A stretch of DNA of 64,000 bases from the NCBI RefSeq assembly GCF_000009945.1, contig NC_007899.1, positions 124,001-188,000 on the forward strand. Direction: 5' to 3'. The translations under genes and the position numbers were made by a program. This DNA comes from Chlamydia felis Fe/C-56 (GTDB lineage Bacteria; Chlamydiota; Chlamydiia; Chlamydiales; Chlamydiaceae). Shown one piece after another: positions 49,150-58,000 of the stretch. Below the pieces are notes generated by a model. The model searched no databases. It had not been told where the DNA came from and saw only the letters and a list, made by a program, of their open reading frames with translations. How positions within the stretch are numbered: the first letter of the stretch is position 1; each line of letters begins with the position of its first letter.

Positions 49150-50018
49150 TCATTGTCGGAAAAACCGAAATCTTTAGGCATAGCGTCATCGGCTTCGCCA
49201 AGCTCCATGTGAGGCAAGCCTTTGTTAGCTTTTATAGGCAGGTTTTTCATCACCGTGTTTAATTTCGAAATGACCTCGATACCCATAGAAACGTGATCTT
49301 GCGTATATGTTTTTAAGACTAAGTTTCCGCTTTCTTTGGTCTTGATTCCATCCTTTCTTAAGGGCAGGTCAGAAATGATCATTAAAGCTCCCATGGGAAG
49401 GTTTCTTCTATAGCCGACCGCGAATAAAGTGGCGCATTCCATTTCTATGGCTTGAGCCTTATTTTCATAGAGTTTCTTTCGAAATTCTTTATTGAATTCC
49501 CAAAAACGGATGTTCGTGGTGTGCGTAATCCCAATATGGTAGATCGACTTTTTCTCTTCTAATATTTCTGTAATAGTTTTTTGGACTACGAAATTGGCTA
49601 GAGCAGGGACTTCAGGGGGGAAGTATGCATCAGAAGTTCCTTCCCCTCGAATACTGGCTATAGGGACAAAGTAATCTCCTACCTGATAGTGGGAACGTAA
49701 CCCTCCACATAAGCCTAGCATTACAGCTGCTTTTACATTAGGGAGGAAAGAACACAAATCTACGGTTAAAGCTGCTCCAGGAGATCCTAGCTTGAAATCT
49801 AAAATTGATGTATTCACCTGAGGGGCGTGTGCAGAAGAAAACATTGATCCTTTAGCAATAGGTACCTGATAAGCTTCAGCAAATACGTGTGTGTAATAAG
49901 AAAAATTTGTTAAGAGAAGATAGGGGCAGAACTCTTCGATAGTCGATCCAGAATAACGCTCTAGCGTGTCCTGTGCTATTTTCGATTCAAGGATATTCGT
50001 GTCTTTTTTCTTGAACAT
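49143..50018 (-). CDS. amn: AMP nucleosidase-like nucleoside phosphorylase-fold protein
   Basis: A 291-residue PNP/UDP-phosphorylase-fold enzyme annotated in Chlamydia as AMP nucleosidase (AMP to adenine and ribose 5-phosphate). The core has AAVMLGLCGGLRSHYQVGD, the purine/ribose contact IEMECATLFA and the catalytic-aspartate motif ISDLPL. It lacks the long N-terminal domain of E. coli Amn (484 residues), so it is the short type. Substrate is by family only. Divergent from efp; overlaps tkt at its end. Confidence 0.85.
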   Translation of the reverse strand: MFKKKDTNILESKIAQDTLERYSGSTIEEFCPYLLLTNFSYYTHVFAEAYQVPIAKGSMFSSAHAPQVNTSILDFKLGSPGAALTVDLCSFLPNVKAAVMLGLCGGLRSHYQVGDYFVPIASIRGEGTSDAYFPPEVPALANFVVQKTITEILEEKKSIYHIGITHTTNIRFWEFNKEFRKKLYENKAQAIEMECATLFAVGYRRNLPMGALMIISDLPLRKDGIKTKESGNLVLKTYTQDHVSMGIEVISKLNTVMKNLPIKANKGLPHMELGEADDAMPKDFGFSDNDY

Positions 50019-50223
50019 GTTTCTGCCCTCAGGTTCCTCTAGCAGTTGTCGGGATTAAATATTAATTCGTTTTATACGGAACATAAGAAAATTGCACGTG
50101 TAAACTAAAATTAATACTTTTTATTGGTGTATGCGGACTCCTATGCAATAAAAGACATTCTTCTGGACAAAGGTCAATGTCCTAGATAACATAAATAGGA
50201 GAATTTTAAGGATAAATGGCCCC

Positions 50224-50796
50224 ATGGTTCGTGTAAGCACTAGTGAATTTCGTGTAGGATTAAGAGTAGAAATAGATGGTCAACCCTATTTGATTTTGCA
50301 AAATGACTTTGTAAAACCAGGAAAAGGCCAGGCTTTTAATAGGATTAAGATAAAGAATTTCCTAACAGGAAGAGTCATTGAAAAGACTTTTAAGTCTGGA
50401 GAGTCTGTGGAAACCGCAGATGTGCGGGAACAACAGATGCGTTTCCTTTATTCAGATCAAGAAGGTGCCACTTTCATGGACGATGAAACCTTCGAACAAG
50501 AAGTCATCTTCTGGGACAAAATAGAAAATATCCGTCAGTGGTTATTGGAAGATACTATCTATACATTAGTACTATACAATGGTAATGTCATAGGCGTAGA
50601 ACCTCCAATTTTTATGGAGCTTACTATTGCTGAAACAGCACCTGGAGTACGTGGAGATACAGCTTCGGGAAGAGTGTTAAAACCCGCAGTAACGAATACT
50701 GGAGCAAAAATTATGGTTCCTATCTTCATTGAAGAAGGTGAAGTTGTTAAAGTCGATACACGTACAGGAAGTTACGAATCTCGAGTTTCTAAGTAG
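50224..50796 (+). CDS. efp: Elongation factor P (paralogue)
   Basis: A 190-residue EF-P with three beta-barrel domains. It rescues ribosomes stalled at polyproline. The loop tip KPGKGQAF puts lysine at position 34, the residue that other bacteria modify. The C-terminal ETAPGVRGDTASGRVLKPA is the family signature. Chlamydia carries two EF-P genes; this is the one between amn and the small helical gene. AAGGA lies a little far (about ten bases) from the ATG. Confidence 0.95.
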   Translation: MVRVSTSEFRVGLRVEIDGQPYLILQNDFVKPGKGQAFNRIKIKNFLTGRVIEKTFKSGESVETADVREQQMRFLYSDQEGATFMDDETFEQEVIFWDKIENIRQWLLEDTIYTLVLYNGNVIGVEPPIFMELTIAETAPGVRGDTASGRVLKPAVTNTGAKIMVPIFIEEGEVVKVDTRTGSYESRVSK

Positions 50797-50853
50797 TGTT
50801 GAGCTATAAGAAGTTCTATTGTGTAAAAAACACGATTCTCTTAGATTTCGAGT

Positions 50854-51075
50854 ATGGAAACAAAAAAAACAAAAGAGCTATCTGCAGAAGCAGAGCTACT
50901 TAAAAAATTGCGAGACAGAGCTTTAGTTCTTGAAGAACAAAAGAAACGGAAAGTTTGGGTTGAAAAGCTCGTAGCTATGCCAGAGTCTACTCGCGATATT
51001 TCTCATTGCGAAGTTCCTGATACTCCAGAGGTATTTCGCGCTATAGCGGAAAAAATTTGTGAAGAAGGAGTGTAG
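50854..51075 (+). CDS. Small charged helical protein of unknown function
   Basis: A 73-residue protein, by position about CT753. It is highly charged; residues 4-45 form a probable coiled coil (SAEAELLKKLRDRALVLEEQ). The end is an acidic VPDTPEVFRAIAEKI segment. No signal, membrane segment or known motif. It follows efp after 57 bases on the same strand, probably on the same transcript, and ends in a hairpin. Confidence 0.7.
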   Translation: METKKTKELSAEAELLKKLRDRALVLEEQKKRKVWVEKLVAMPESTRDISHCEVPDTPEVFRAIAEKICEEGV

Positions 51076-51095
51076 ATTTCCTACACAATTTCTTC
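51061..51095. terminator. Hairpin between convergent small helical gene and phosphoesterase gene
   Basis: GAAGAA...GTGTAG, loop ATTTC, CTACAC...TTCTTC: two six-pair helices separated by a symmetric three-base internal loop, followed by T-rich DNA. It covers the stop codon at 51073-51075 and may terminate both strands. Confidence 0.5.
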
Positions 51096-51124
51096 CAGTT
51101 TTCCTTCTGTCTTTTTCAAAACAA

Positions 51125-52006
51125 TTACCAAGATTCTAGATTAGCTTCTATAGAGATTTCTAGAGGTTCTTTTGTGTTCAAGAGATTTGTGATTTCTGCA
51201 GTATAGACATGGTAACCTTGAGGATACAGATCTATAATATGGAAGCGAGCATTAGACGGTAGTGAGACGGAACCGCTGTTTAAAATCATATTCGGTGCGT
51301 GATCTTTACAGTTGTAAACAGCAGCCTGATGATTATGTCCATGAAGATATAAACGGACATTAGGATATTTTTTTAAAACGTGTTGTAAAAGCAGATGATT
51401 AATTAAATCGTGAGAAGGGTCTTTTGTCGGTAAAAGAGGGTAATGATTGGCGATAATAATATTTTCTTTCGGCGGGAGACTAAGAATAAAGTTTTCCAAT
51501 ACAGAGGTTTGGGACGATTGTATCATGCCATTTGCTGAGAACCATCCGTTCAGGCACGAGCAATCCAACAAGACCAACCACCAATGGTCCATAAGTTTGT
51601 TAAAGGAGATTCGTTCATTTTGCAATTGCACATTGGGAAAGTATTGATAGAAAGTTTGCTGATTCAGAGCTTTTTGAGTATAAACGTCATGATTTCCAGG
51701 AAGCGCATATACAGAAGCATTTTGTGATAGATTATTCACAAAGTCTTGAGCTAGTAAGAATTCCGCATCCAAGGCTGTAAGAGAAAAATCTCCAGTAATA
51801 CAAATGCTATCAGCTTGTAATCGTGTCGCTAATTCTGGAAAACGTTCTGCTATGGTTGAAGATTGGAAGGTAACCCCGCCGAATATCTGGCGTAATGCTC
51901 CTTTAAATCTTTTATTAAGACAAGTTAACGGATTCCTAGGGAATACGCAAAAATGCACGTCGGAGATATGAATAATACGATGAGCCTCTAAAGATTTATT
52001 ATACAT
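51125..52006 (-). CDS. Calcineurin-like metallophosphoesterase
   Basis: A 293-residue metallophosphoesterase. Metal motifs in order: ISDVHF (D-x-H), ITGDFS (GD), LPGNHDVYT (GNHD), NHYPLL and HGHNHQAAV (GHxH). The substrate is not evident; the family includes cyclic nucleotide, nucleic acid and lipid phosphodiesterases. No signal peptide, so probably cytoplasmic. GGAGG is ten bases before the ATG at 52004-52006. It corresponds to about CT754. Confidence 0.9.
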   Translation of the reverse strand: MYNKSLEAHRIIHISDVHFCVFPRNPLTCLNKRFKGALRQIFGGVTFQSSTIAERFPELATRLQADSICITGDFSLTALDAEFLLAQDFVNNLSQNASVYALPGNHDVYTQKALNQQTFYQYFPNVQLQNERISFNKLMDHWWLVLLDCSCLNGWFSANGMIQSSQTSVLENFILSLPPKENIIIANHYPLLPTKDPSHDLINHLLLQHVLKKYPNVRLYLHGHNHQAAVYNCKDHAPNMILNSGSVSLPSNARFHIIDLYPQGYHVYTAEITNLLNTKEPLEISIEANLESW

Positions 52007-52418
52007 ATCACTAGTTCCTCCAGGAGTATCTTAATTTTACTAACGTGGAGGCAAAAAATACCCCTTTTTACGCTAAGCTACATTTAAGATCTCTGTTTGT
52101 ACCACAGATTTTGGTTAACAAACTCAGTGCTTTCCCTAATTAAGAAAGGAAATGTCTTTTATAAAACTTTTCTCTGCGAGAACAATAATGGTGTTCTTTA
52201 GTATTGAAACAGGAGGGACCGGTTCTCATGCTAAAATACTTTCTGAATAAAGCACTGAAGTCAAACATAGTACTGTGATAGGCTTTTCTTATTAACTGCT
52301 TTATTTGTGGGCGGTATAGAACGACAATATTATCCCAGTTGTCTAAAATGTTTGAACCAATCTATTTCGGGTGGCAAAATCTTGGCCGCGTCTTTAGCTT
52401 GCAAGATTTCAACACGGT
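52007..52418. other. 412-base gap without a recognised gene
   Basis: Lies between the groEL3 stop and the phosphoesterase start, both on minus. It holds a 32-codon plus-strand ORF (52152-52250) with AAAGGA too close to its ATG, and an inverted ATAAAGCA/TGCTTTAT pair at about 52247-52306 with a long loop. Probably the phosphoesterase promoter region, perhaps with decayed sequence. I see no firm element. Confidence 0.5.
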
Positions 52419-53945
52419 TTATTTATTCACATCGCTAATAATTACTTTTGATGAAAGAATATTTAATCCAGTCTCCAATGCGAGGGAGAAAATATCTTCT
52501 ACTTTAGATAGAGGATCTAAAATCCCTGAAGCAATAAGGTCTTCTATTTGTCGTGAAATGACGTTCATCCCTAAACTCGGAGTGGATAGAGAGAGTAATT
52601 TATCCAGAACCACGCTACTTTCTAATTGTATATTGCTGATTAATTGCTCCAAAGGCGCTCGGCAACACATTTGTAAAATTTTTATAGCTGCCTGTTCTTC
52701 TTCAGAAAGTTCTTCTTCGTCGCGTAGATTTAAAGAAGCGTAAAATAGACCCGCGCCTCCTCCTGGAATATAGCCCCGGTCTAAGGCGGATGTTAATGTA
52801 GAAAGAGCCAAAGAGTAGAAGAACTTATTTTCTTCGCGAATAGGAACAATGGCTACAGAACTTTGTAATCGGTGTTTTCTTTTTGTTAACGCACTTCTTG
52901 CTTCCTGACACGAACTCGTACGAATTTCTTCTTCAATTTGATGAATTTTTAAAGCTAACACGTCAGAAACGCTATTTCCACGAAAGATTACAGTTTCTTC
53001 TTCAGAAATTTCTACGGAGGCGCATGAGCCCAAAGAAGTGCGATCAGGCAGTTGTGCCGTCGGGGAGAAGTTCTGAGAGAATACGTTCGTCCCTGTGAAT
53101 AAAGTAATATCTTCAGTGAAAGTGGGATCAAGAGAAGAGAGACTGCTTAAATCCACAACGACAATTTGCAAGAGATCTTCGAGCTTATTCACAGTAAATG
53201 TAGAAAGTGCGTCTTGATCTATACCGTTGCAAAAAATAAGCAGATGTTCTCCATGCTCTTGCAGCTCTTTTAATAAGGGAAGTAAACTCAGGATCGAAGT
53301 AATTTTTTTATCGGTAACAAAAATGCGTGGTCGAGAAAGGATAATTGTGCGCTGGGTAGATTGAGAAATGAAATATGGAGAGATGTAACCTCGGGGAATT
53401 TTTAATCCCTGAGTGATCTGTATATTCGATATCCCCAGTTGCGATAACGAAATAAATCCCTCAGAACCTACTGCTGAAAATGCTTCGGACATTTCTGTGG
53501 CAACAGTAAGATCTGGAAGAGAAGAAAAAATAATTCCTCTGGCTTTATTGCTATCCTTTAAAGGCCAAGAATGCTTTTTCAAAGAGACTAAGAGCTTTTC
53601 CCCCATTTTTCTTAAGGCAAAGCACAATTTGTAAAGAGACAATCCTTGATCTAGAAAAGGGTAACTTTCTTTTAGAAGAGTATAAAGTAAAATCACTCCA
53701 GTAGTGACGCCATCAAGATATTTTTTATAGATGTTTTTCGCCATAGCTTTGGCAAAATCTACACCAATATTTTCATGAGGATCTGCGAGTGTTATACGAG
53801 ATAGGGTGAGATACCCTTGATTTTCAAAACAAGATTGCGAAGAGGCTAAGGGTCCGTAATGATCCTTAATAGAGTGAAAGACTTTGTCTATCCCAAGGAA
53901 AAGCTTTTTATCCGTATCGTAGAGGGAATTTTCCTTGTCTAACAT
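52419..53945 (-). CDS. groEL3: Divergent GroEL paralogue (GroEL3 type)
   Basis: A 508-residue Cpn60-fold protein from the better start ATG (53943-53945), which has GGAGG seven bases upstream; the open frame continues to a TTG at 53972. GroEL landmarks remain: LDGVTTG (normally GDGTTT), GYIPGGGAG (normally GVVAGGG) and a final GILDPLSKVEDIFSLALETG. However, the segment that should contain the catalytic Asp398 (RVEDALHAT) reads FYSLALSTL and is shortened by about seven residues. There is no GGM tail. Family knowledge: chlamydial GroEL2/3 are ancient paralogues without a paired GroES gene and with unclear folding activity. Confidence 0.88.
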   Translation of the reverse strand: MLDKENSLYDTDKKLFLGIDKVFHSIKDHYGPLASSQSCFENQGYLTLSRITLADPHENIGVDFAKAMAKNIYKKYLDGVTTGVILLYTLLKESYPFLDQGLSLYKLCFALRKMGEKLLVSLKKHSWPLKDSNKARGIIFSSLPDLTVATEMSEAFSAVGSEGFISLSQLGISNIQITQGLKIPRGYISPYFISQSTQRTIILSRPRIFVTDKKITSILSLLPLLKELQEHGEHLLIFCNGIDQDALSTFTVNKLEDLLQIVVVDLSSLSSLDPTFTEDITLFTGTNVFSQNFSPTAQLPDRTSLGSCASVEISEEETVIFRGNSVSDVLALKIHQIEEEIRTSSCQEARSALTKRKHRLQSSVAIVPIREENKFFYSLALSTLTSALDRGYIPGGGAGLFYASLNLRDEEELSEEEQAAIKILQMCCRAPLEQLISNIQLESSVVLDKLLSLSTPSLGMNVISRQIEDLIASGILDPLSKVEDIFSLALETGLNILSSKVIISDVNK

Positions 53946-54024
53946 TGGTAGCCTCCAAGAAGTTTTAAGCAAACCTCACAGTACCAAGTCATTTTTTAGT
54001 GTACAATATCTTAGATAAAAAGAA

Positions 54025-54095
54025 AGGTGGCACCCGGAATCGAACCGGGGATAGAGGCTTTGCAGGCCTCGGCCTTACCGCTTGGCTATGCCACC
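54025..54095 (-). tRNA. tRNA-Cys (GCA anticodon)
   Basis: The minus strand folds as a cloverleaf: acceptor GGTGGCA/TGCCACC, a small D arm GCCAAGCGGTAAGGC, anticodon stem GAGGC/GCCTC with loop CTGCAAA (GCA), and T arm around GGTTCGATTCC. The discriminator is U73, a cysteine identity element. CCA is not encoded. It lies between groEL3 and the mur cluster. Confidence 0.97.
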
Positions 54096-54162
54096 AAAAA
54101 AGCGAAAGGAAACCCTAGTGTAAGCGAAATACGATTTTATAGTCAGTAGGAAATCTTAATAG

Positions 54163-54176
54163 AGCGTTATAACGCT
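54163..54176. promoter_or_regulatory. Perfect 14-base palindrome in the tRNA-Cys/murF gap
   Basis: AGCGTTATAACGCT is its own reverse complement. On the tRNA-Cys side it sits just upstream of where a -35 would be for the TATAAA-like -10 (minus strand, 54135-54140). Position and symmetry suit a dimeric regulator, but no regulator is known to me for it. Confidence 0.3.
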
Positions 54177-54326
54177 GCTTGCATTCATGTAGTATATTTA
54201 TTTATATTAACAAGCAGAATCTTTGAAAGACTCTCTATTTTAATCCCAGAACTTGTAAATGGTATGCTTACTTAGACTGTATGATTCTAAGCGCATGTGT
54301 TTTAATCAGAGAAAAAAGGCCGAGGA

Positions 54327-55673
54327 ATGCAATCTATCTTGCTAGAAGATTGGGTGTCGTTAATGTTGTCCGATGTGAAATATCCGAGGTCTGGGAGAAA
54401 GATTTCTGGAGTTGCTATTGATAGTCGCCAAGTGCGGCCCGGAGATTTGTTCTTCGCTCTTTCTGGTCAATGTACAGACGGTCATCATTTTCTAAAACAA
54501 GCCGCACAAGCCGGAGCCGTGGCTGCAGTGGTCTCTAAAGACTACTGTGGAGATTCTTTTGGTTTGGATCTTGTCGTTGTTCAGGATACTACAGAAGCTT
54601 TGAAAGAGGCAGGAGAAAACCAAGGGCATCTATTTCAAGGCACTATTGTTGGCATTACTGGGTCTATAGGAAAGACAACAACAAAGACTTTTGCAAAAAC
54701 ATTCCTTTCTTCAGTGTATAGGGTATATGCTAGCCCGAAAAGCTATAATTCCCAACTTACTGTCCCTCTAAGTTTACTAATGGCAGATGGAGATGAGGAT
54801 TTTATCATTTTAGAAATGGGAGTTTCTGAACCAGGAAATATGAGGGATTTACTTTCTATAGTAGAGCCCGAGATTTCTGTAATTACTAACATAGCCGATC
54901 AACACGCTATAAATTTCCCCGACCAAGGGGTGCGAGGCATCGCTGAAGAAAAGAGTCATATTTTACAAACCAGTCGTATACAGCTTCTCCCTAAAGATTC
55001 TCCTTGGTATTCTCACTTCATAAAACAGTCCCCATCTTCCGAAAAGTTTTCTTTTGCTTTTTACAATGAGACCGCTGACTTTTATTATAAAGCTATTCAA
55101 AAGGATAGTGTTATCATAAGTACTCCTGAAGGAGATGTAGATTTTGCAGTTTCATTCCCCTATAAGCCTGCCTACAGCAATTTATTAATTTCTTTTTCCT
55201 TGGCATGGCTTCTAGACGTGCCTGTAGATAGAATTATTCATTCTTGTAGTGATTTGCAACTCCCTCCCATGCGTTTTGAGCTAAGCATGCGCAATGGTAT
55301 TCAAGTAATCAATGATGCTTATAATGCCTGCCCCGAAGCTATGATTGCTGCTCTAGATGCCATTCCTAATCCTTCAGAAGGGGGAAAGGTTATACTTATC
55401 CTAGGCCACATGGCAGAATTAGGAAATTATTCTGAGGAAGGTCATGCCATTGTCGCCAACAAAGCTTTGTCAAAAGCAAACATAATTTTCTTCATCGGAG
55501 AAAAGTGGTTGTCTAGTCAGCATCTGTTAAAAAGTTCTTCTTGTGAGGTGTCTTTCTATCCGTCTGCTCAGAGTGTTGAAGAAATCTTAAAGAGTGTCGT
55601 TCAGCAAGGAGATATTGTCTTGCTGAAGGGATCGAGAGCTTTGGCTTTAGAGTCTCTGTTGAGCTGTTTTTAA
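54327..55673 (+). CDS. murF: UDP-MurNAc-tripeptide:D-Ala-D-Ala ligase
   Basis: A 448-residue Mur ligase that adds D-Ala-D-Ala to the UDP-MurNAc-tripeptide. Motifs: GVAIDSRQVRPGDLFFAL at the N-terminus, the ATP loop GITGSIGKTTTK, EMGVSEPGNMRDL, and NDAYNACPEAM with the C-terminal domain. AGG seven bases before the ATG. First gene of the plus-strand cell-wall cluster, 231 bases after tRNA-Cys. MurE is not in this cluster. Confidence 0.96.
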   Translation: MQSILLEDWVSLMLSDVKYPRSGRKISGVAIDSRQVRPGDLFFALSGQCTDGHHFLKQAAQAGAVAAVVSKDYCGDSFGLDLVVVQDTTEALKEAGENQGHLFQGTIVGITGSIGKTTTKTFAKTFLSSVYRVYASPKSYNSQLTVPLSLLMADGDEDFIILEMGVSEPGNMRDLLSIVEPEISVITNIADQHAINFPDQGVRGIAEEKSHILQTSRIQLLPKDSPWYSHFIKQSPSSEKFSFAFYNETADFYYKAIQKDSVIISTPEGDVDFAVSFPYKPAYSNLLISFSLAWLLDVPVDRIIHSCSDLQLPPMRFELSMRNGIQVINDAYNACPEAMIAALDAIPNPSEGGKVILILGHMAELGNYSEEGHAIVANKALSKANIIFFIGEKWLSSQHLLKSSSCEVSFYPSAQSVEEILKSVVQQGDIVLLKGSRALALESLLSCF

Positions 55674-55690
55674 TTTTTAATACTTTACTT

Positions 55691-56737
55691 ATGCATTCTG
55701 TGTTTTCTTATCTTAATGAATCTTTGATTCTTTTTCTGGTAACTGTAATGGGATTTGCTTTTCTCGTTGGAATTTTCTTGGGAAAACCCGTGATACACTG
55801 GCTGAAGAAACAAAATTACTATGATCAAGTGCAAAAGGAACACTGTGCAAAGCTAGAAACCCTTCATAAAGATAAGAAATATACGCCTACAGCTGGCGGC
55901 GTACTCTTTTTTCTCGTTTTACTGATGTCTATTTTCTTTTTACTACCTCTAAGGAAACCTTCCACATGGTTATTTGTATTCTCCATAGTTAGTTGGGGTT
56001 CCCTGGGGTGGTATGACGATATAGTGAAAAAGAAAAGAAAGAAAGGGCATGGAATAACCGCAAAGCAGAAATTTATTGTACAGTTGTTACTGTCAGCAGT
56101 TACTGTTATAACCGTGTTCTTTATAGATAAAGAGAACTCCTTGTTTTGCACTTTACAAGTTCCTTTTTTCAGAACCATTTTTTTGGGATCTTCTATTTTA
56201 GCAAAGCTTTTTTGTTTTTCTTTGGCAATGTTAGCAATTATAGGCACCAGCAATGCTGTCAATCTTACAGACGGTCTTGATGGCTTGGCTACAGGCATTA
56301 CATGTATGAGTTCGTTCGGTTTGTTAATAGTTGCTATTATGAGTCCTACCAATCCTCTAGCTTATGATGTTTCTATAGTGTTGGCAACATTGGTAGGGAT
56401 AAGCTTGGCTTTCCTAAGGTATAATTGTTCTCCTGCCCAAGTGTTCATGGGGGATACAGGTTCTTTGCTCATAGGAGGCATATTGGCCAGTTGTGCTGTT
56501 ATGCTCCGTGCAGAATTGTTTCTGATTTTCTTAGGCGGAGTGTTCGTTGCAGAAGCAGGATCTGTAATCCTGCAAGTTGCTAGTTGCCGATTACGGAAAA
56601 AACGCATTTTTCTTTGTTCCCCACTGCATCATCATTATGAGTATAAAGGCATACCAGAAACTCAGGTTGTCGCACGTTTTTGGATGGCAGGATTACTTTG
56701 TACAGTTTTAGGAATAGTCGCAGCTTTGTGGAGATAG
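55691..56737 (+). CDS. mraY: Phospho-MurNAc-pentapeptide transferase (lipid I synthase)
   Basis: A 348-residue enzyme with about ten membrane segments that transfers phospho-MurNAc-pentapeptide to undecaprenyl phosphate. Signatures: TPTAGGVLF, GWYDDIVKK, NLTDGLDGLATG and FMGDTGSLLIGG with the final HHHYEYKG. It starts 17 bases after murF and ends three bases before the murD GTG. Confidence 0.97.
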   Translation: MHSVFSYLNESLILFLVTVMGFAFLVGIFLGKPVIHWLKKQNYYDQVQKEHCAKLETLHKDKKYTPTAGGVLFFLVLLMSIFFLLPLRKPSTWLFVFSIVSWGSLGWYDDIVKKKRKKGHGITAKQKFIVQLLLSAVTVITVFFIDKENSLFCTLQVPFFRTIFLGSSILAKLFCFSLAMLAIIGTSNAVNLTDGLDGLATGITCMSSFGLLIVAIMSPTNPLAYDVSIVLATLVGISLAFLRYNCSPAQVFMGDTGSLLIGGILASCAVMLRAELFLIFLGGVFVAEAGSVILQVASCRLRKKRIFLCSPLHHHYEYKGIPETQVVARFWMAGLLCTVLGIVAALWR

Positions 56738-56740
56738 TTT

Positions 56741-58000
56741 GTGAATCATCAACGTGTCGTAGTTTTAGGTGCTGGTGTTACAGGAAAATCTGCAGCAGAG
56801 TTTCTTCATAAAAAAGGAGATTTTGTTATCGGAATTGATGGATCTTGGGATGCTCTTATCTCCTGTAACTTTTTCCACCAACGTTATCTAGACAAAACTG
56901 AAAACTTTCCTGAAGATGTCGATTTGTTCGTGCGTTCTCCGGGGATCAAAACCTCACACCCTCTTGTTATTGAAGCAAAACGTCGAGATATTCCTATTGT
57001 TACTGACGTACAGCTGGCTTTTCAATCTCCGGAATTTTATCAATATCCCTCTCTTGGAATCACAGGTTCCACAGGGAAAACAACAACGGTGCTGTTTTTA
57101 GTGCATTTACTGCACTCTTTAGGAATATCTGCTTTTGCTATGGGAAATATTGGTTTCCCTATACTTCAAGCAATGTATCAAAAAGGTGTTCGTGTTGTTG
57201 AAATCAGTTCGTTTCAATTAACTGAACAAGAACAAAAGATCCCCGTATTGTCTGGAGCTGCAATTTTAAATATTTCTGAGAATCATTTAGATTATCATCA
57301 AACTCTACATGCCTATAGTGAGGCAAAAATGAACATTGCCAAATGTTTGCAATGGCCTGATTCTTTATGGTCTGGAGAGGGAGTTTCTTCTGGAAGGTCT
57401 TACCTAGAATATACCGAAGAAATAGATTCGGTTTTAGATAAAGGGGGTGCATTAAAACCACTATACTTGCATGATAGGAATAATTATTGCGCAGCCTATG
57501 CTTTAGCTAAAGAAGTGACGAGCGTTCCTTTGGAGGCGTTTTTACAGGCAGTTCAAACTTTTGAAAAACCTCCCCATAGGATAGAATATCTGGGAGAAAA
57601 AGATGGCGTGCGTTATATCAATGATAGTAAGGCTACCACTATGAGCTCTGTCGAAAAAGCTCTAATGGCTGTAAAAGAAAACGTCATTGTTATTATGGGC
57701 GGGAGGAACAAAGAGAGTAATTTTACCTCTTTAATTCCAGTCCTTACTCAAACGGTAAAACATATTGTGGCTATGGGGGAGTGTCGGAAAGAGATTGCCC
57801 AAGCTTTATCTAGTAGTCTTCCTTTAACTCAAGCCCGAGATCTACAAGAGGCAGTAAGCATAGCCCAGAGTATAGCACAGCCGGGTGATGTCATTTTATT
57901 ATCTCCTGGATGTGCAAGTTTTGACCAGTTTCGAAGCTTTGAGGAACGAGGGGATTGCTTTAGGCAATTGGTTGGAGATATGGAGGCGTTAAAGATATGA
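56741..58000 (+). CDS. murD: UDP-MurNAc-L-alanine:D-glutamate ligase
   Basis: A 419-residue Mur ligase. The N-terminal VLGAGVTGKSAAEFL recognises UDP; the ATP loop is GITGSTGKTTTVLF. EISSFQL and NISENHLDYH follow, and RYINDSKATTM with the C-terminal domain is typical of MurD. It begins with GTG at 56741, with GAG a few bases upstream, and overlaps the LysM gene by four bases (ATGA). Confidence 0.96.
   Translation: MNHQRVVVLGAGVTGKSAAEFLHKKGDFVIGIDGSWDALISCNFFHQRYLDKTENFPEDVDLFVRSPGIKTSHPLVIEAKRRDIPIVTDVQLAFQSPEFYQYPSLGITGSTGKTTTVLFLVHLLHSLGISAFAMGNIGFPILQAMYQKGVRVVEISSFQLTEQEQKIPVLSGAAILNISENHLDYHQTLHAYSEAKMNIAKCLQWPDSLWSGEGVSSGRSYLEYTEEIDSVLDKGGALKPLYLHDRNNYCAAYALAKEVTSVPLEAFLQAVQTFEKPPHRIEYLGEKDGVRYINDSKATTMSSVEKALMAVKENVIVIMGGRNKESNFTSLIPVLTQTVKHIVAMGECRKEIAQALSSSLPLTQARDLQEAVSIAQSIAQPGDVILLSPGCASFDQFRSFEERGDCFRQLVGDMEALKI

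Noticed and set aside
52152-52250. 32-codon plus-strand ORF reading ...IETGGTGSHAKILSE
   Set aside because: It resembles a MurG glycine loop at a glance, but it is very short, has a ribosome binding site too close to the ATG and shows no further similarity.
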